From assembly GCF_029227915.1 (NCBI RefSeq), contig NC_079876.1, forward strand, positions 9,550,001-9,614,000: a stretch of DNA of 64,000 nt, in the 5' to 3' direction. Under the pieces are notes generated by a model. That model ran no database searches. It saw nothing but the letters and a program-made list of their open reading frames with translations, and had not been told where the DNA came from. Each line of letters starts with the position of its first letter. The first letter of the stretch is position 1. A program made the translations under genes and the position numbers. This document shows positions 50,818 to 64,000 of this stretch, in pieces. This stretch comes from Hydractinia symbiolongicarpus. Lineage: Eukaryota; Cnidaria; Hydrozoa; Anthoathecata; Hydractiniidae.

Positions 50818-53800
50818 GCTTCAGTTGCATCGGTTGCGTGACATATTCGTACCAACATGTAATTAGCGATATTTTTCTCATATTACTAGGTTGCATCGCT
50901 TTTAACAGTGAAACGATTGACTGTGGCACTTAATTGAACTGACTTTGGACTGTGAAATTATAAATGTTCTAAGTGACACAATTGGATTCAAGAAATAACA
51001 TTCTTCTTAATTTGACGTGATTACCGGTACTCAGCGATTACACGGGGCGCAGTGGTAGCACTTCATTTAAAAATTTAGATTAATAAGTCATTTTTTACTG
51101 TGGGACCAATCCTAGCCGTTATCACGCGCTGAAGAATTAGTGACAGTTTCAAAAAGTACATTTCATTGACTTTCTAACGGTGTCAGTCCGTTTGAGTTAC
51201 AACCATTGGGTCACATATTCGTACCAACATGTGTTTAGCGATATTTTTCTGATATTACTAGGTTGCATCGCTTTTAGCAATGAAACGATTGACTGCGGGA
51301 CTTAATTGAACTCACTTTGCACTGTGACCTGATAAATGTGATAAATGAGACAATTGGACCCAAGAAATAACATTCTTCTTAATTTGACGTGATTGTCGGA
51401 ACTCAGCAATTACACTGGGCGCTGTGGTAGCGCTACATTTAAAAATTTAGATAAATAAGTCATTTTTACTGTGGGACCAATCCTAGCCGTTATCGCGCGC
51501 TGAAGAAATAGCGACAGTTTCAAAAACTACATCTCATTGACTTTCTAACGGTATCAATCCGCTTCAGTTGCGTCGGTTGCGTCACATATTCGTACCAACA
51601 TGTATTTAGCGATATCTTTCTCATATTACTAGGTTGCATCGCTTTTAACAGTGAAACGATTGACTGTGGCACTTAATTGAACTGATTTTGGACTGTGACT
51701 GTATAAATGTTATAAGTGAGACAATTGAACTCCAGGAAATAACATTCTTCTTAATTTGACATGATTGCACGAACTCAGCGATTACACTGGGTGCTGGGGT
51801 AGCGCTTTATTCAAAAATGTAGACAAATAAGTCATTTTGTGCTGAGGGACCAATCGTAGCCGTTAGCACGCGCTGAAGAAATAGAGACAGATTCAAAAAC
51901 TACATTTCATTGAATTTCTAACGGTGTCAATTCGCTTCAGTTGCATCTGTTGCGTCACATATTCGTACCAACATGTAATTAGCGATATTTTTCTCATATT
52001 ACTAGGTTGCATCGCTTTTAACAGTGAAACGATTAACTGTGGCACTTAATTGAACTGAGTTTGGACTGTGACCTTTTAAATGTTATAAGTGAGACAATTG
52101 GACTCCAAGAAATAACATTCTTCTTAATTTGACATGATTGCCGGAACTCAGCGATTACACTGGATGCTGGGGTAGCGTTTTATTCAAAAATGTAGACAAG
52201 TAAGTCATTTTGCGCTGTGAAACCAATCGTAGCTGTTAGGACGCGCTGAAGAAATAGAGACAGATTCAAAAACTACATTTCATTGATTCTCTAACGGTGT
52301 CAGTCCGTTTGAGTTACAACGGTTGGGTCACATATTCGTACCAACCTGTATTTAGCGATATTTTTCTGATATTACTAGGTTGCATCGCTTTTAACAATGA
52401 AACGATTGGCTGTGGGACTTAATTGAACTAACTTTGGACTGTGACCTGATAAATGTGATAAAGGAGACAATTGAACTCCAAGAAATGACATTCTTCTTAA
52501 TTTGACGTGATTGCCGGAACTCAGCGATTACACTGGGCGCTGTGGTACCGCTTCAGTTAAAAATTTAGATAAATAAGTCAATTCTTACTGTGGGACCAAT
52601 CCTAGCCCGTTATGGTGCGCTGAAGAAATAGCGACAGTTTCAAAAACTACATTTCATTGACTTTCAAACGGCATCACACCGCTTCAGTTGCATCGGTTGC
52701 GTCACATATTCGTACCAACATGTATTTAGCGATATTTTTCTGATATTACTAGGTTGCATCGCTTTAAACAATGAAACGATTGACTGTGGGACTTAATTGA
52801 ATTAACTATGGACTGTGACATGATAAATGTGATAAAGGAGACAATTGGACTTCAAGAATAAACATTCTTCTTAATTTGACGTGATTACCGGTACTCAGCG
52901 ATTACACGGGGCGCTGTGGTAGCACTTCATTTAAAAATTTAGATTAATAAGTCATTTTTTACTGTGGGACCAATCCTAGCCGTTATCACGCGCTGAAGAA
53001 TTAGTGACAGTTTCAAAAAGTACATTTCATTGACTTTCTAACGGTGTCAGTCCGTTTGAGTTACAACGATTGGGTCACATATTCGTACCAACATGTGTTT
53101 AGCGATATTTTTCTGATATTACTAGGTTGCATCGCTTTTAGCAATGAAACGATTAACTGCGGGACTTAAGTGAACTAACTTTGCACTGTGACCTGATAAA
53201 TGTGATAAATGAGACAATTGGACTCCAAGAAATAACATTCTTCTTAATTTGACGTGATTGTCGGAACTCAGCGATTACACTGGGCGCTGTGGTAGCGCTA
53301 CATTTAAAAATTTAGATAAATAAGTCATTTTTACTGTGGGACCAATCCAAACCGTTGTCGCGCGCTGAAGAAATAGCGACAGTTTCAAAAACAACATCTC
53401 ATTGACTTTCTAACGGTATCAATCCGCTTCAGTTGCATCGGTTGCGTCACATATTCGTACCAACATGTATTTAGCGATATTTTTCTCATATTACTAGGTT
53501 GCATCGCTTTTAACAGTGAAACGATTGACTGTGGCACTTAATTGAACTGATTTTGGACTGTGACCTTATAAATGTTATAAGTGAGACAATTGAACTCCAG
53601 GAAATAACATTCTTCTTAATTTGAGATGATTGCCTGAACTCAGCGATTACACTGGGCGCTGTGGTAGCGCTACATTTAAAAATTTAATTAAATAAGTCAT
53701 TTTTACTGTGGGACCAATCCTAGCCGTTATCGCGCGCTGAAGAAATAGCGACAGGTTCAAACACTACATTTCATTGAATTTCTAACGGTATCAATCCGCC

Positions 53801-55550
53801 TCAGTTGCATCTGTTGCGTCACATTTTCGTACCAACATATAATTAACGATATTTTTCTGATATTACTAGGTTGCATCGCTTTTAACAGTGAAACGATTGA
53901 CTGTGGCACTTAATTGAACTGATTTTGGACTGTGACCTTTTAAATGTTATAAGTGAGACAATTGGACTCCAAGAAATAACATTCTTCTTAATTTGACATG
54001 ATTGCCGGAACTCAGCGATTACACTGGATGCTGGGGTAGCGTTTTAATCAAAAATGTAGACAAATAAGTCATTTTGCGCTGTGAAACCAATCGTAGCTGT
54101 TAGGACGCGCTGAAGAAATAGCGACAGTTTCAAAAACTACATTTCATTGACTTTCCAACGGTATCACACCGCTTCAGTTGCATCGGTTGCGTCACATATT
54201 CGTACCAACATGTATTTAGCGATATTTTTCTGATATTACTAGGTTGAATCGCTTTAAGCAATGAAACGATTGACTGTGGGACTTAATTGAATTAACTATG
54301 GTCTGTGACACGATAAATGTGATAAAGGAGACAATTGGACTTCAAGAATGAACATTCTTCTTAATTTGACGTGATTACCGGTAATCAGCGATTACACGGG
54401 GCGCTGTGGTAGCACTTCATTTAAAAATTTAGATTAAAAAGTCATTTTTTACTGTGGGACCAATCCTAGCCGTTATCACGCGCGGAAGAATTAGTGACAG
54501 TTTCAAAAAGGTACATTTCATTGACTTTCTAACGGTGTCAGTCCGTTTGAGTTAATACGATTGTGTCACATATTCGTATCAACATGTATTTAGCGATATT
54601 TTTCTGATATTACTAGAATGCATCGCTTTTAACAATGAAACGATTGTCTGTGGGACTTAATTGAACTAACTTTGGACTGTGACCTGATGAATGTGATAAA
54701 TGAGACAACTGGACTCCACGAAATAACATTCTTCTTAATTTGACGTGATTGCCAGAACTCAGCGATTACACTGGGCGCTGTGGTAGCGCTTCATTTAAAA
54801 ATTTAGATAAATAAGTCATTTTTAGTGTGGGACCAATCCTAGCCGTTATCGCGCACCGAAAAAATAGCGACAGTTTCAAAAACTACATTTCATTGACTTT
54901 CTAACGGTGTCAGTCCGTTTGAGTTATAACGGTTGCGTCACATATTAGTACCAACATATATTTAGCGATATTTTTCTGATATTACTAAGTTGCATCGCTT
55001 TTAACAATGAAACGATTGACTGTGGGACTTAATTGAATTAACTTTGGACTGTGACCTGATAAATATGATTAAGGAGACAATTGGACTTCAAGAATAAACA
55101 TTCTTCTTAATTTGAGGTGATTACCGGTACTCAGCGATTACACGGGGCGTTGTGGTAGCACTTCATTAAAAAATTTAGATTAAAAAGTCATTTTTTACTG
55201 TGGGACCAATCCTAGCCGTTATCACGCGCTGAAGACTTAGTGACAGTTTCAAAAAGTACATTTCTTTGACTTTCTAACGGTGTCAGTCCGTTTGAGTTAA
55301 AACGATTGGGTCACATATTCGTACCAACATGTATTTAGCGATATTTTTCTGATATTACTAGGTTGCATCGTTTTTACCAATGAAACGATTGTCTGTGGGA
55401 CTTAATTGAACTAACTTTGGACTCTGACCTGATAAATGTGATAAATGAGACAACTTGACTCCACGAAATAACATTCTTCTTAATTTGACGTGATTGCCAG
55501 AACTCAGCGATTACACTGGGCGCTGTGGTAGCGCTTCATTTAAAAATTTA
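50818..55550 (+). repeat. Satellite array, segment VIII
   Basis: About 13 monomers with no gene. Two subfamilies alternate. One has GTGATAAATGAGACAATTGG and GATTGTCGGAACTC or GATTACCGGTACTC. The other has GCTTCAGTTGCATCGGTTGCG, GTGGCACTTAATTGAACTG and TATAAATGTTATAAGTGAG. A third type with GCGCTGTGAAACCAATCGTAG starts at about 52217 and 54081, five monomers (1864 bp) apart. Blocks recur inexactly, for example near 51.0-51.8 kb and 52.9-53.6 kb. Confidence 0.9.
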
Positions 55551-58500
55551 GATAAAAAAACCAATTTTTACTGTGAGACCAATCCTAGCCGTTATCGCGT
55601 GCTGAAGAAATAGCGACAGTTTCAAAAACTACATTTCATTGACTTTCTAACGGTGTCAGTCCGTTTGAGTTAAAACGATTGGGTCACATATTCGTACCAA
55701 CATGTATTTGGCGATATTTTTCTGACATTACTAGGTTGAATTGCTTTTAACAATGAAACGATTGACTGTGGGACTTAATTGAACTAACTTTGCACTGTGA
55801 CCTGATAAATGTGATAAATGAGACAATTGGACTCCAAGAAAAAACTTTCTTCTTAATTTGACGTGATTGTCGGAACTCAGCGATTACACTGGGCGCTGGC
55901 GAAGCGCTTTATTCAAAAATGTAGACAAATAAGTCATTTTGTGCTGTAGGACCAATCCTAGCTGTTAGGACGCGCTGAAGAAATAGAGACAGATTCAAAA
56001 ACTACATTTCATTGACTTTCTAACAGTGTCAGTCCGTTTACGTTACATCGCTGGGGTCACATATTCGTACCAACATGTATTTAGCGATATTTTTCTGATA
56101 ATACTGGTGTTGCATCGCTTTTAACAATGAAACGATTGACTGTGGGACTTAATTGAACTAACTTTGCACTGTGACTTAATAAATGTGATAAATGAGACAA
56201 TTGGACTCCAAGAAATAACTTTCTTCTTAATTTGACGTGATTGTCGGAACTCAGCGATTACACTGGGCGCTGTGGTAGCGCTACATTTAAAAATTTAATT
56301 AAATAAGTCATTTTTACTGTGGGACCAATCCTAGCCGTTATCACGCGCTGAAGAAATAGCGACAGGTTCAAACACTACATTTCATTGACTTTCTAACGGT
56401 ATCAATCCGCTTCAGTTGCATCTGTTGCGTCACGTATTCGTACCAACATGTAATTAGCGATATTTTTCTCATATTACTAGGTTGCATCGCTTTTAACAGT
56501 GAAACGATTGACTGTGGCACTTAATTGAACTGATTTTGGACTGTGACCTTTTAAATGTTATAAGTGAGACAATTGGACTCCAAGAAATAACATTCTTCTT
56601 AAATTGACATGATTGCCGGAACTCAGCGATTACACTGGATGCTGTGGTAGCGCTTCATTTAAAAATTTAGATAAAAAAACCAATTTTTACTGTGAGACCA
56701 ATCCTAGCCGTTATCGCGTGCTGAAGAAATAGCGACAGTTTCAAAAACTACATTTCATTGACTTTCTAACGGTGTCAGTCCGTTTGAGTTAAAACGATTG
56801 GGTCACATATTCGTACCAACATGTATTTGGCGATATTTTTCTGACATTACTAGGTTGAATTGCTTTTAACAATGAAACGATTGACTGTGGGACTTAATTG
56901 AACTAACTTTGCACTGTGACCTGATAAATGTGATAAATGAGACAATTGGACTCCAAGAAAAAACTTTCTTCTTAATTTGACGTGATTGTCGGAACTCAGC
57001 GATTACACTGGGCGCTGGCGAAGCGCTTTATTCAAAAATGTAGACAAATAAGTCATTTTGTGCTGTAGGACCAATCCTAGCTGTTAGGACGCGCTGAAGA
57101 AATAGAGACAGATTCAAAAACTACATTTCATTGACTTTCTAACAGTGTCAGTCCGTTTACGTTACATCGCTGGGGTCACATATTCGTACCAACATGTATT
57201 TAGCGATATTTTTCTGATAATACTGGTGTTGCATCGCTTTTAACAATGAAACGATTGACTGTGGGACTTAATTGAACTAACTTTGCACTGTGACTTAATA
57301 AATGTGATAAATGAGACAATTGGACTCCAAGAAATAACTTTCTTCTTAATTTGACGTGATTGTCGGAACTCAGCGATTACACTGGGCGCTGTGGTAGCGC
57401 TACATTTAAAAATTTAATTAAATAAGTCATTTTTACTGTGGGACCAATCCTAGCCGTTATCACGCGCTGAAGAAATAGCGACAGGTTCAAACACTACATT
57501 TCATTGACTTTCTAACGGTATCAATCCGCTTCAGTTGCATCTGTTGCGTCACGTATTCGTACCAACATGTAATTAGCGATATTTTTCTCATATTACTAGG
57601 TTGCATCGCTTTTAACAGTGAAACGATTGACTGTGGCACTTAATTGAACTGATTTTGGACTGTGACCTTTTAAATGTTATAAGTGAGACAATTGGACTCC
57701 AAGAAATAACATTCTTCTTAAATTGACATGATTGCCGGAACTCAGCGATTACACTGGATGCTGGGGTAGCGTTTTATTCAAAAATGTAGATAAATAAGTC
57801 ATTTTGCGCTGTGAAACCAATCGTAGCTGTTAGGACGCGCTGAAGAAATAGAGACAGATTCAAAAACTACATTTCATTGATTCTCTAACGGTGTCAGTCC
57901 GTTTGAGTTACAACGGTTGGGTCACATATTCGTACCAACCTGTATTTAGCGATAATTTTCTGATATTACTAGGTTGCATCGCTTTTAACAATGAAACGAT
58001 TGGCTGTGGAACTTAATTGAACTAACTTTGGACTGTGACCTGATAAATGTGATAAAGGAGACAATTGGACTCCAAGAAAAAACTTTCTTCTTAATTTGAC
58101 GTGATTGTCGGAACTCAGCGATTACACTGGGCGCTGGCGAAACGCTTTATTCAAAAATGTAGACAAATAAGTCATTTTGTGCTGTAGGACCAATCCTAGC
58201 TGTTAGGACGCGCTGAAGAAATAGAGACAGATTCAAAAACTACATTTCATTGACTTTCTAACAGTGTCAGTCCGTTTACGTTACATCGCTGGGGTCACAT
58301 ATTCGTACCAACATGTATTTAGCGATATTTTTCTGATAATACTGGTGTTGCATCGCTTTTAACAATGAAACGATTGACTGTGGGACTTAATTGAACTAAC
58401 TTTGCACTGTGACCTGATAAATGTGATAAATGAGACAATTGGACTCCAAGAAATAACTTTCTTCTTAATTTGACGTGATTGTCGGAACTCAGCGATTACA

Positions 58501-61500
58501 CTGGGCGCTGTGGTACCGCTACATTTAAAAATTTAATTAAATAAGTCATTTTTACTGTGGGACCAATCCTAGCCGTTATCACGCGCTTAAGAAATAGCGA
58601 CAGGTTCAAACACTACATTTCATTGACTTTCTAACGGTATCAATCCGCTTCAGTTGCATCTGTTGCGTCACGTATTCGTACCAACATGTAATTAGCGATA
58701 TTTTTCTGATATTACTAGGTTGCATCGCTTTTAACAATGAAACGATTGTCTGTGGCACTTAATTGAACTAACTTTGGACTGTGACCTGATGAATGTGATA
58801 AATGAGACAACTGGACTCCACGAAATAACATTCTTCTTAATTTGACGTGATTGCCAGAACTCAGCGATTACACTGGGCGCTGTGGTAGCGCTTCATTTAA
58901 AAATTTAGATAAATAAGTCATTTTTACTGTGGGACCAATCCTAGCCGTTATCGCGCACCGAAAAAATAGCGACAGTTTCAAAAACTACATTTCATTGACT
59001 TTCTAACGGTGTCAGTCCGTTTGAGTTAAAACGATTGGGTCACATATTCGTACCAACATGTATTTGGCGATATTTTTCTGACATTACTAGGTTGAATTGC
59101 TTTTAACAATGAAACGATTGACTGTGGGACTTAATTGAACTAACTTTGCACTGTGACCTGATAAATGTGATAAATGAGACAATTGGACTCCAAGAAAAAA
59201 CTTTCTTCTTAATTTCACGTGATTGTCGGAACTCAGCGATTACACGGGGCGTTGTGGTAGCACTTCATTAAAAAATTTAGATTAAAAAGTCATTTTTTAC
59301 TGTGGGACCAATCCTAGCCGTTATCACGCGCTGAAGACATAGTGACAGTTTCAAAAAGTACATTTCATTGACTTTCTAACGGTGTCAGTCCGTTTGAGTT
59401 AAAACGATTGGGTCACATATTCGTACCAACATGTATTTAGCGATATTTTTCTGATATTACTAGGTTGCATCGTTTTTATCAATGAAACGATTGTCTGTGG
59501 GACTTAATTGAACTAACTTTGGACTCTGACCTGATAAATGTGATAAATGAGACAATTGGACTCCAAGAAATAACTTTCTTCTTAATTTGACGTGATTGTC
59601 GGAACTCAGCGATTACACTGGGCGCTGTGGCAGCGCTACATTTAAAAATTTAATTAAATAAGTCATTTTTACTGTGGGACCAATCCTAGCCGTTATCACG
59701 CGCTGAAGAAATAGCGACAGGTTCAAACACTACATTTCATTGACTTTCTAACGGTATCAATCCGCTTCAGTTGCATCTGTTGCGTCACGTATTCGTACCA
59801 ACATGTAATTAGCGATATTTTTCTCATATTACTAGGTTGCATCGCTTTTAACAGTGAAACGATTGACTGTGGCACTTAATTGAACTGATTTTGGACTGTG
59901 ACCTTTTAAATGTTATAAGTGAGACAATTGGACTCCAAGAAATAACATTCTTCTTAAATTGACATGATTGCCGGAACTCAGCGATTACACTGGATGCTGG
60001 GGTAGCGTTTTATTCAAAAATGTAGATAAATAAGTCATTTTGCGCTGTGAAACCAATCGTAGCTGTTAGGACGCGCTGAAGAAATAGAGACAGATTCAAA
60101 AACTACATTTCATTGATTCTGTAACGGTGTCAGTCCGTTTGAGTTACAACGGTTGGGTCACATATTCGTACCAACCTGTATTTAGCGATAATTTTCTGAT
60201 ATTACTAGGTTGCATCGCTTTTAACAATGAAACGATTGGCTGTGGAACTTAATTGAACTAACTTTGGACTGTGACCTGATAAATGTGATAAAGGAGACAA
60301 TTGGACTCCAAGAAAAAACTTTCTTCTTAATTTGACGTGATTGTCGGAACTCAGCGATTACACTGGGCGCTGGCGAAACGCTTTATTCAAAAATGTAGAC
60401 AAATAAGTCATTTTGTGCTGTAGGACCAATCCTAGCTGTTAGGACGCGCTGAAGAAATAGAGACAGATTCAAAAACTACATTTCATTGACTTTCTAACAG
60501 TGTCAGTCCGTTTACGTTACATCGCTGGGGTCACATATTCGTACCAACATGTATTTAGCGATATTTTTCTGATAATACTGGTGTTGCATCGCTTTTAACA
60601 ATGAAACGATTGACTGTGGGACTTAATTGAACTAACTTTGCACTGTGACCTGATAAATGTGATAAATGAGACAATTGGACTCCAAGAAATAACTTTCTTC
60701 TTAATTTGACGTGATTGTCGGAACTCAGCGATTACACTGGGCGCTGTGGTAGCGCTACATTTAAAAATTTAATTAAATAAGTCATTTTTACTGTGGGACC
60801 AATCCTAGCCGTTATCACGCGCTTAAGAAATAGCGATATTACTAAGTTGCATCGCTTTTAACAATGAAACGATTGACTGTGGGACTTAATTGAATTAACT
60901 TTGGACTGTGACCTGATAAATATGATTAAGGAGACAATTGGACTTCAAGAATAAACATTCTTCTTAATTTGAGGTGATTACCGGTACTCAGCGATTACAC
61001 GGGGCGTTGTGGTAGCACTTCATTAAAAAATTTAGATTAAAAAGTCATTTTTTACTGTGGGACCAATCCTAGCCGTTATCACGCGCTGAAGACTTAGTGA
61101 CAGTTTCAAAAAGTACATTTCATTGACTTTCTAACGGTGTCAGTCCGTTTGAGTTAAAACGATTGGGTCACATATTCGTACCAACATATATTTAGCGATA
61201 TTTTTCTGATATTACTAGGTTGCATCGTTTTTACCAATGAAACGATTGTCTGTGGGACTTAATTGAACTAACTTTGGACTCTGACCTGATAAATGTGATA
61301 AATGAGACAACTGGACTCCACGAAATAACATTCTTCTTAATTTGACGTGATTGCCAGAACTCAGCGATTACACTGGGCGCTGTGGTAGCGCTTCATTTAA
61401 AATTTAGATAAAAAAACCAATTTTTACTGTGAGACCAATCCTAGCCGTTATCGCGTGCTGAAGAAATAGCGACAGTTTCAAAAACTACATTTCATTGACT

Positions 61501-64000
61501 TTCTAACGGTGTCAGTCCGTTTGAGTTAAAACGATTGGGTCACATATTCGTACCAACATGTATTTGGCGATATTTTTCTGACATTACTAGGTTGAATTGC
61601 TTTTAACAATGAAACGATTGACTGTGGGACTTAATTGAACTAACTTTGCACTGTGACCTGATAAATGTGATAAATGAGACAATTGGACTCCAAGAAAAAA
61701 CTTTCTTCTTAATTTGACGTGATTGTCGGAACTCAGCGATTACACTGGGCGCTGGCGAAGCGCTTTATTCAAAAATGTAGACAAATAAGTCATTTTGTGC
61801 TGTAGGACCAATCCTAGCTGTTAGGACGCGCTGAAGAAATAGAGACAGATTCAAAAACTACATTTCATTGACTTTCTAACAGTGTCAGTCCGTTTACGTT
61901 ACATCGCTGGGGTCACATATTCGTACCAACATGTATTTAGCGATATTTTTCTGATAATACTGGTGTTGCATCGCTTTTAACAATGAAACGATTGACTGTG
62001 GGACTTAATTGAACTAACTTTGCACTGTGACTTGATAAATGTGATAAATGAGACAATTGGACTCCAAGAAATAACTTTCTTCTTAATTTGACGTGATTGT
62101 CGGAACTCAGCGATTACACTGGGCGCTGTGGTAGCGCTACATTTAAAAATTTAATTAAATAAGTCATTTTTACTGTGGGACCAATCCTAGCCGTTATCAC
62201 GCGCTGAAGAAATAGCAACAGGTTCAAACACTACATTTCATTGACTTTCTAACGGTATCAATCCGCTTCAGTTGCATCTGTTGCGTCACGTATTCGTACC
62301 AACATGTAATTAGCGATATTTTTCTCATATTACCAGGTTGCATCGCTTTTAACAGTGAAACGATTGACTGTGGCACTTAATTGAACTGATTTTGGACTGT
62401 GACCTTTTAAATGTTATAAGTGAGACAATTGGACTCCAAGAAATAACATTCTTCTTAAATTGACATGACTGCCGGAACTCAGCGATTACACTGGATGCTG
62501 GGGTAGCGTTTTATTCAAAAATGTAGACAAATAAGTCATTTTGCGCTGTGAAACCAATCGTAGCTGTTAGGACGCGCTGAAGAAATAGAGACAGATTCAA
62601 AAACTACATTTCATTGATTCTCTAACGGTGTCAGTCCGTTTGAGTTACAACGGTTGGGTCACATATTCGTACCAACCTGTATTTAGCGATATTTTTCTGA
62701 TATTACTAGGTTGCATCGCTTTTAACAATGAAACGATTGGCTGTGGAACTTAATTGAACTAACTTTGGACTGTGACCTGATAAATGTGATAAAGGAGACA
62801 ATTGGACTCCAAGAAAAAACTTTCTTCTTAATTTGACGTGATTGTCGGAACTCAGCGATTACACTGGGCGCTGGCGAAGCGCTTTATTCAAAAATGTAGA
62901 CAAATAAGTCATTTTGTGCTGTAGGACCAATCCTAGCTGTTAGGACGCGCTGAAGAAATAGAGACAGATTCAAAAACTACATTTCATTGACTTTCTAACA
63001 GTGTCAGTCCGTTTACGTTACATCGCTGGGGTCACATATTCGTACCAACATGTATTTAGCGATATTTTTCTGATAATACTGGTGTTGCATCGCTTTTAAC
63101 AATGAAACGATTGACTGTGGGACTTAATTGAACTAACTTTGCACTGTGACCTGATAAATGTGATAAATGAGACAATTGGACTCCAAGAAATAACTTTCTT
63201 CTTAATTTGACGTGATTGTCGGAACTCAGCGATTACACTGGGCGCTGTGGTAGCGCTACATTTAAAAATTTAATTCAATAAGTCATTTTTACTGTGGGAC
63301 CAATCCTAGCCGTTATCACGCGCTTAAGAAATAGCGACAGGTTCAAACACTACATTTCATTGACTTTCTAACGGTATCAATCCGCTTCAGTTGCATCTGT
63401 TGCGTCACGTATTCGTACCAACATGTAATTAGCGATATTTTTCTCATATTACTAGGTTGCATCGCTTTTAACAGTGAAACGATTGACTGTGGCACTTAAT
63501 TGAACTGATTTTGGACTGTGACCTTTTAAATGTTATAAGTGAGACAATTGGACTCCAAGAAATAACATTCTTCTTAAATTGACATGATTGCCGGAACTCA
63601 GCGATTACACTGGATGCTGGGGTAGCGTTTTATTCAAAAATGTAGACAAATAAGTCATTTTGCGCTGTGAAACCAATCGTAGCTGTTAGGACGCGCTGAA
63701 GAAATAGAGACAGATTCAAAAACTACATTTCATTGATTCTCTAACGGTGTCAGTCCGTTTGAGTTACAACGGTTGGGTCACATATTCGTACCAACCTGTA
63801 TTTAGCGATATTTTTCTGATATTACTAGGTTGCATCGCTTTTAACAATGAAACGATTGGCTGTGGAACTTTATTGAACTAACTTTGGACTGTGACCTGAT
63901 AAATGTGATAAAGGAGACAATTGAACTCCAAGAAATGACATTCTTCTTAATTTGACGTGATTGTCGGAACTCAGCGATTACACTGGGTGCTGTGGTAGCG
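55551..64000 (+). repeat. Satellite array, segment IX (1119 bp trimer higher-order repeat)
   Basis: About 23 monomers, strongly homogenised. The marker GGGCGCTGGCGAA occurs at 55891, 57010, 58129, 60365, 61747 and 62866. Four of these intervals are 1119 bp or about twice that (2236), and one is 1382 bp where a deleted monomer intervenes. The marker GTGAAACCAATCGTAGC occurs at 57811, 60047, 62548 and 63667, spaced 2236, 2501 and 1119 bp. The adjacent units at about 55.55-56.67 and 56.67-57.79 kb are almost identical. The array continues past the window end, which falls inside a monomer. No gene seen. Confidence 0.92.
60793..61056 (+). repeat. Internally deleted chimeric monomer (264 bp)
   Basis: The unit starts GTGGGACCAATCC at 60793 and carries CACGCGCTTAAGAAATAGCG, then passes directly to ATATTACTAAGTTGCATCGC at about 60836. 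About 109 bp are missing. The word TAGCGA(T) occurs normally at both places (AAATAGCGAC and TTTAGCGATA), so the join lies within a short shared word. The left part matches the type at about 58.56 kb and the right part the type at about 54.98 kb, so this is a recombinant junction between two subfamilies. Confidence 0.87.

Noticed and set aside
1-64000. CRISPR array, because of regular repeats
   Set aside because: The repeats are about 373 bp head-to-tail units without short repeat plus unique spacer structure, and no cas-like genes are present.
1-64000. rDNA, histone or tRNA tandem gene cluster
   Set aside because: The monomer has no coding frame, no rRNA-like conserved segments and no tRNA A/B box or cloverleaf that I could recognise.
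1-64000. Telomeric repeats
   Set aside because: No runs of TTAGGG-like or TTAGG-like repeats were seen on either strand.

Overview
The window is a single block of eukaryotic satellite DNA. About 60.7 kb of the 64 kb is a head-to-tail tandem array of an AT-rich monomer of about 373 bp, roughly 160 copies all in the same orientation. The only other content is three copies of a 1.09 kb, 5'-truncated non-LTR retrotransposon (LINE) fragment on the minus strand. I find no host gene, tRNA, rRNA, CRISPR array or bacterial-type operon. The array looks like centromeric or pericentromeric heterochromatin of an animal. The retroelement protein has a YADD reverse transcriptase box, an LLGVTID block, a GPKIWNNLP segment and a C-terminal CxCxxC tail. 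This resembles CR1/Rex1-like or jockey-like LINEs that are common in cnidarians and other marine invertebrates. I cannot name the species, and the invertebrate assignment is an inference.

Layout. 1-13044: 372-373 bp monomers in a multi-monomer higher-order pattern (a block of six monomers recurs 3727 bp downstream, and a trimer is tandemly doubled). 13045-16004: a 1480 bp tetramer duplicated in tandem. 16005-19737: a 374 bp subfamily with several near-identical adjacent copies. 19738-24201: a pattern repeating at 2606 bp. 24202-31240: the most heterogeneous stretch, with internally deleted monomers. 31241-38673: near-identical repeats of monomer types that include a perfect 23 bp palindrome. 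38674-50817: the retroelement zone, with copies at 41741-42832, 46550-47645 and 49726-50817 separated by satellite. 50818-64000: 373 bp monomers that become strongly homogenised after 55.5 kb as a 1119 bp trimer.

All three retroelement copies have the same insertion point within the monomer, the same 5' truncation point and the same orientation. This indicates one insertion that was later multiplied together with its host satellite (unequal exchange, segmental duplication or gene conversion), not three retrotranspositions. Copy 2 keeps an open reading frame. Copy 1 has a 1-bp frameshift. Copy 3 has a frameshift and a nonsense change. None can encode an active reverse transcriptase, because the N-terminal part of the domain, with the first catalytic aspartate block, is missing. 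The reading frames run on upstream into satellite DNA by chance.

The points most worth a second look are the amplified satellite-plus-LINE composite unit with mosaic copies, the emergence of a perfect palindrome in one satellite subfamily, the several shared deletion junctions that record the recombination history, and the local homogenisation of distinct higher-order repeats along one array.
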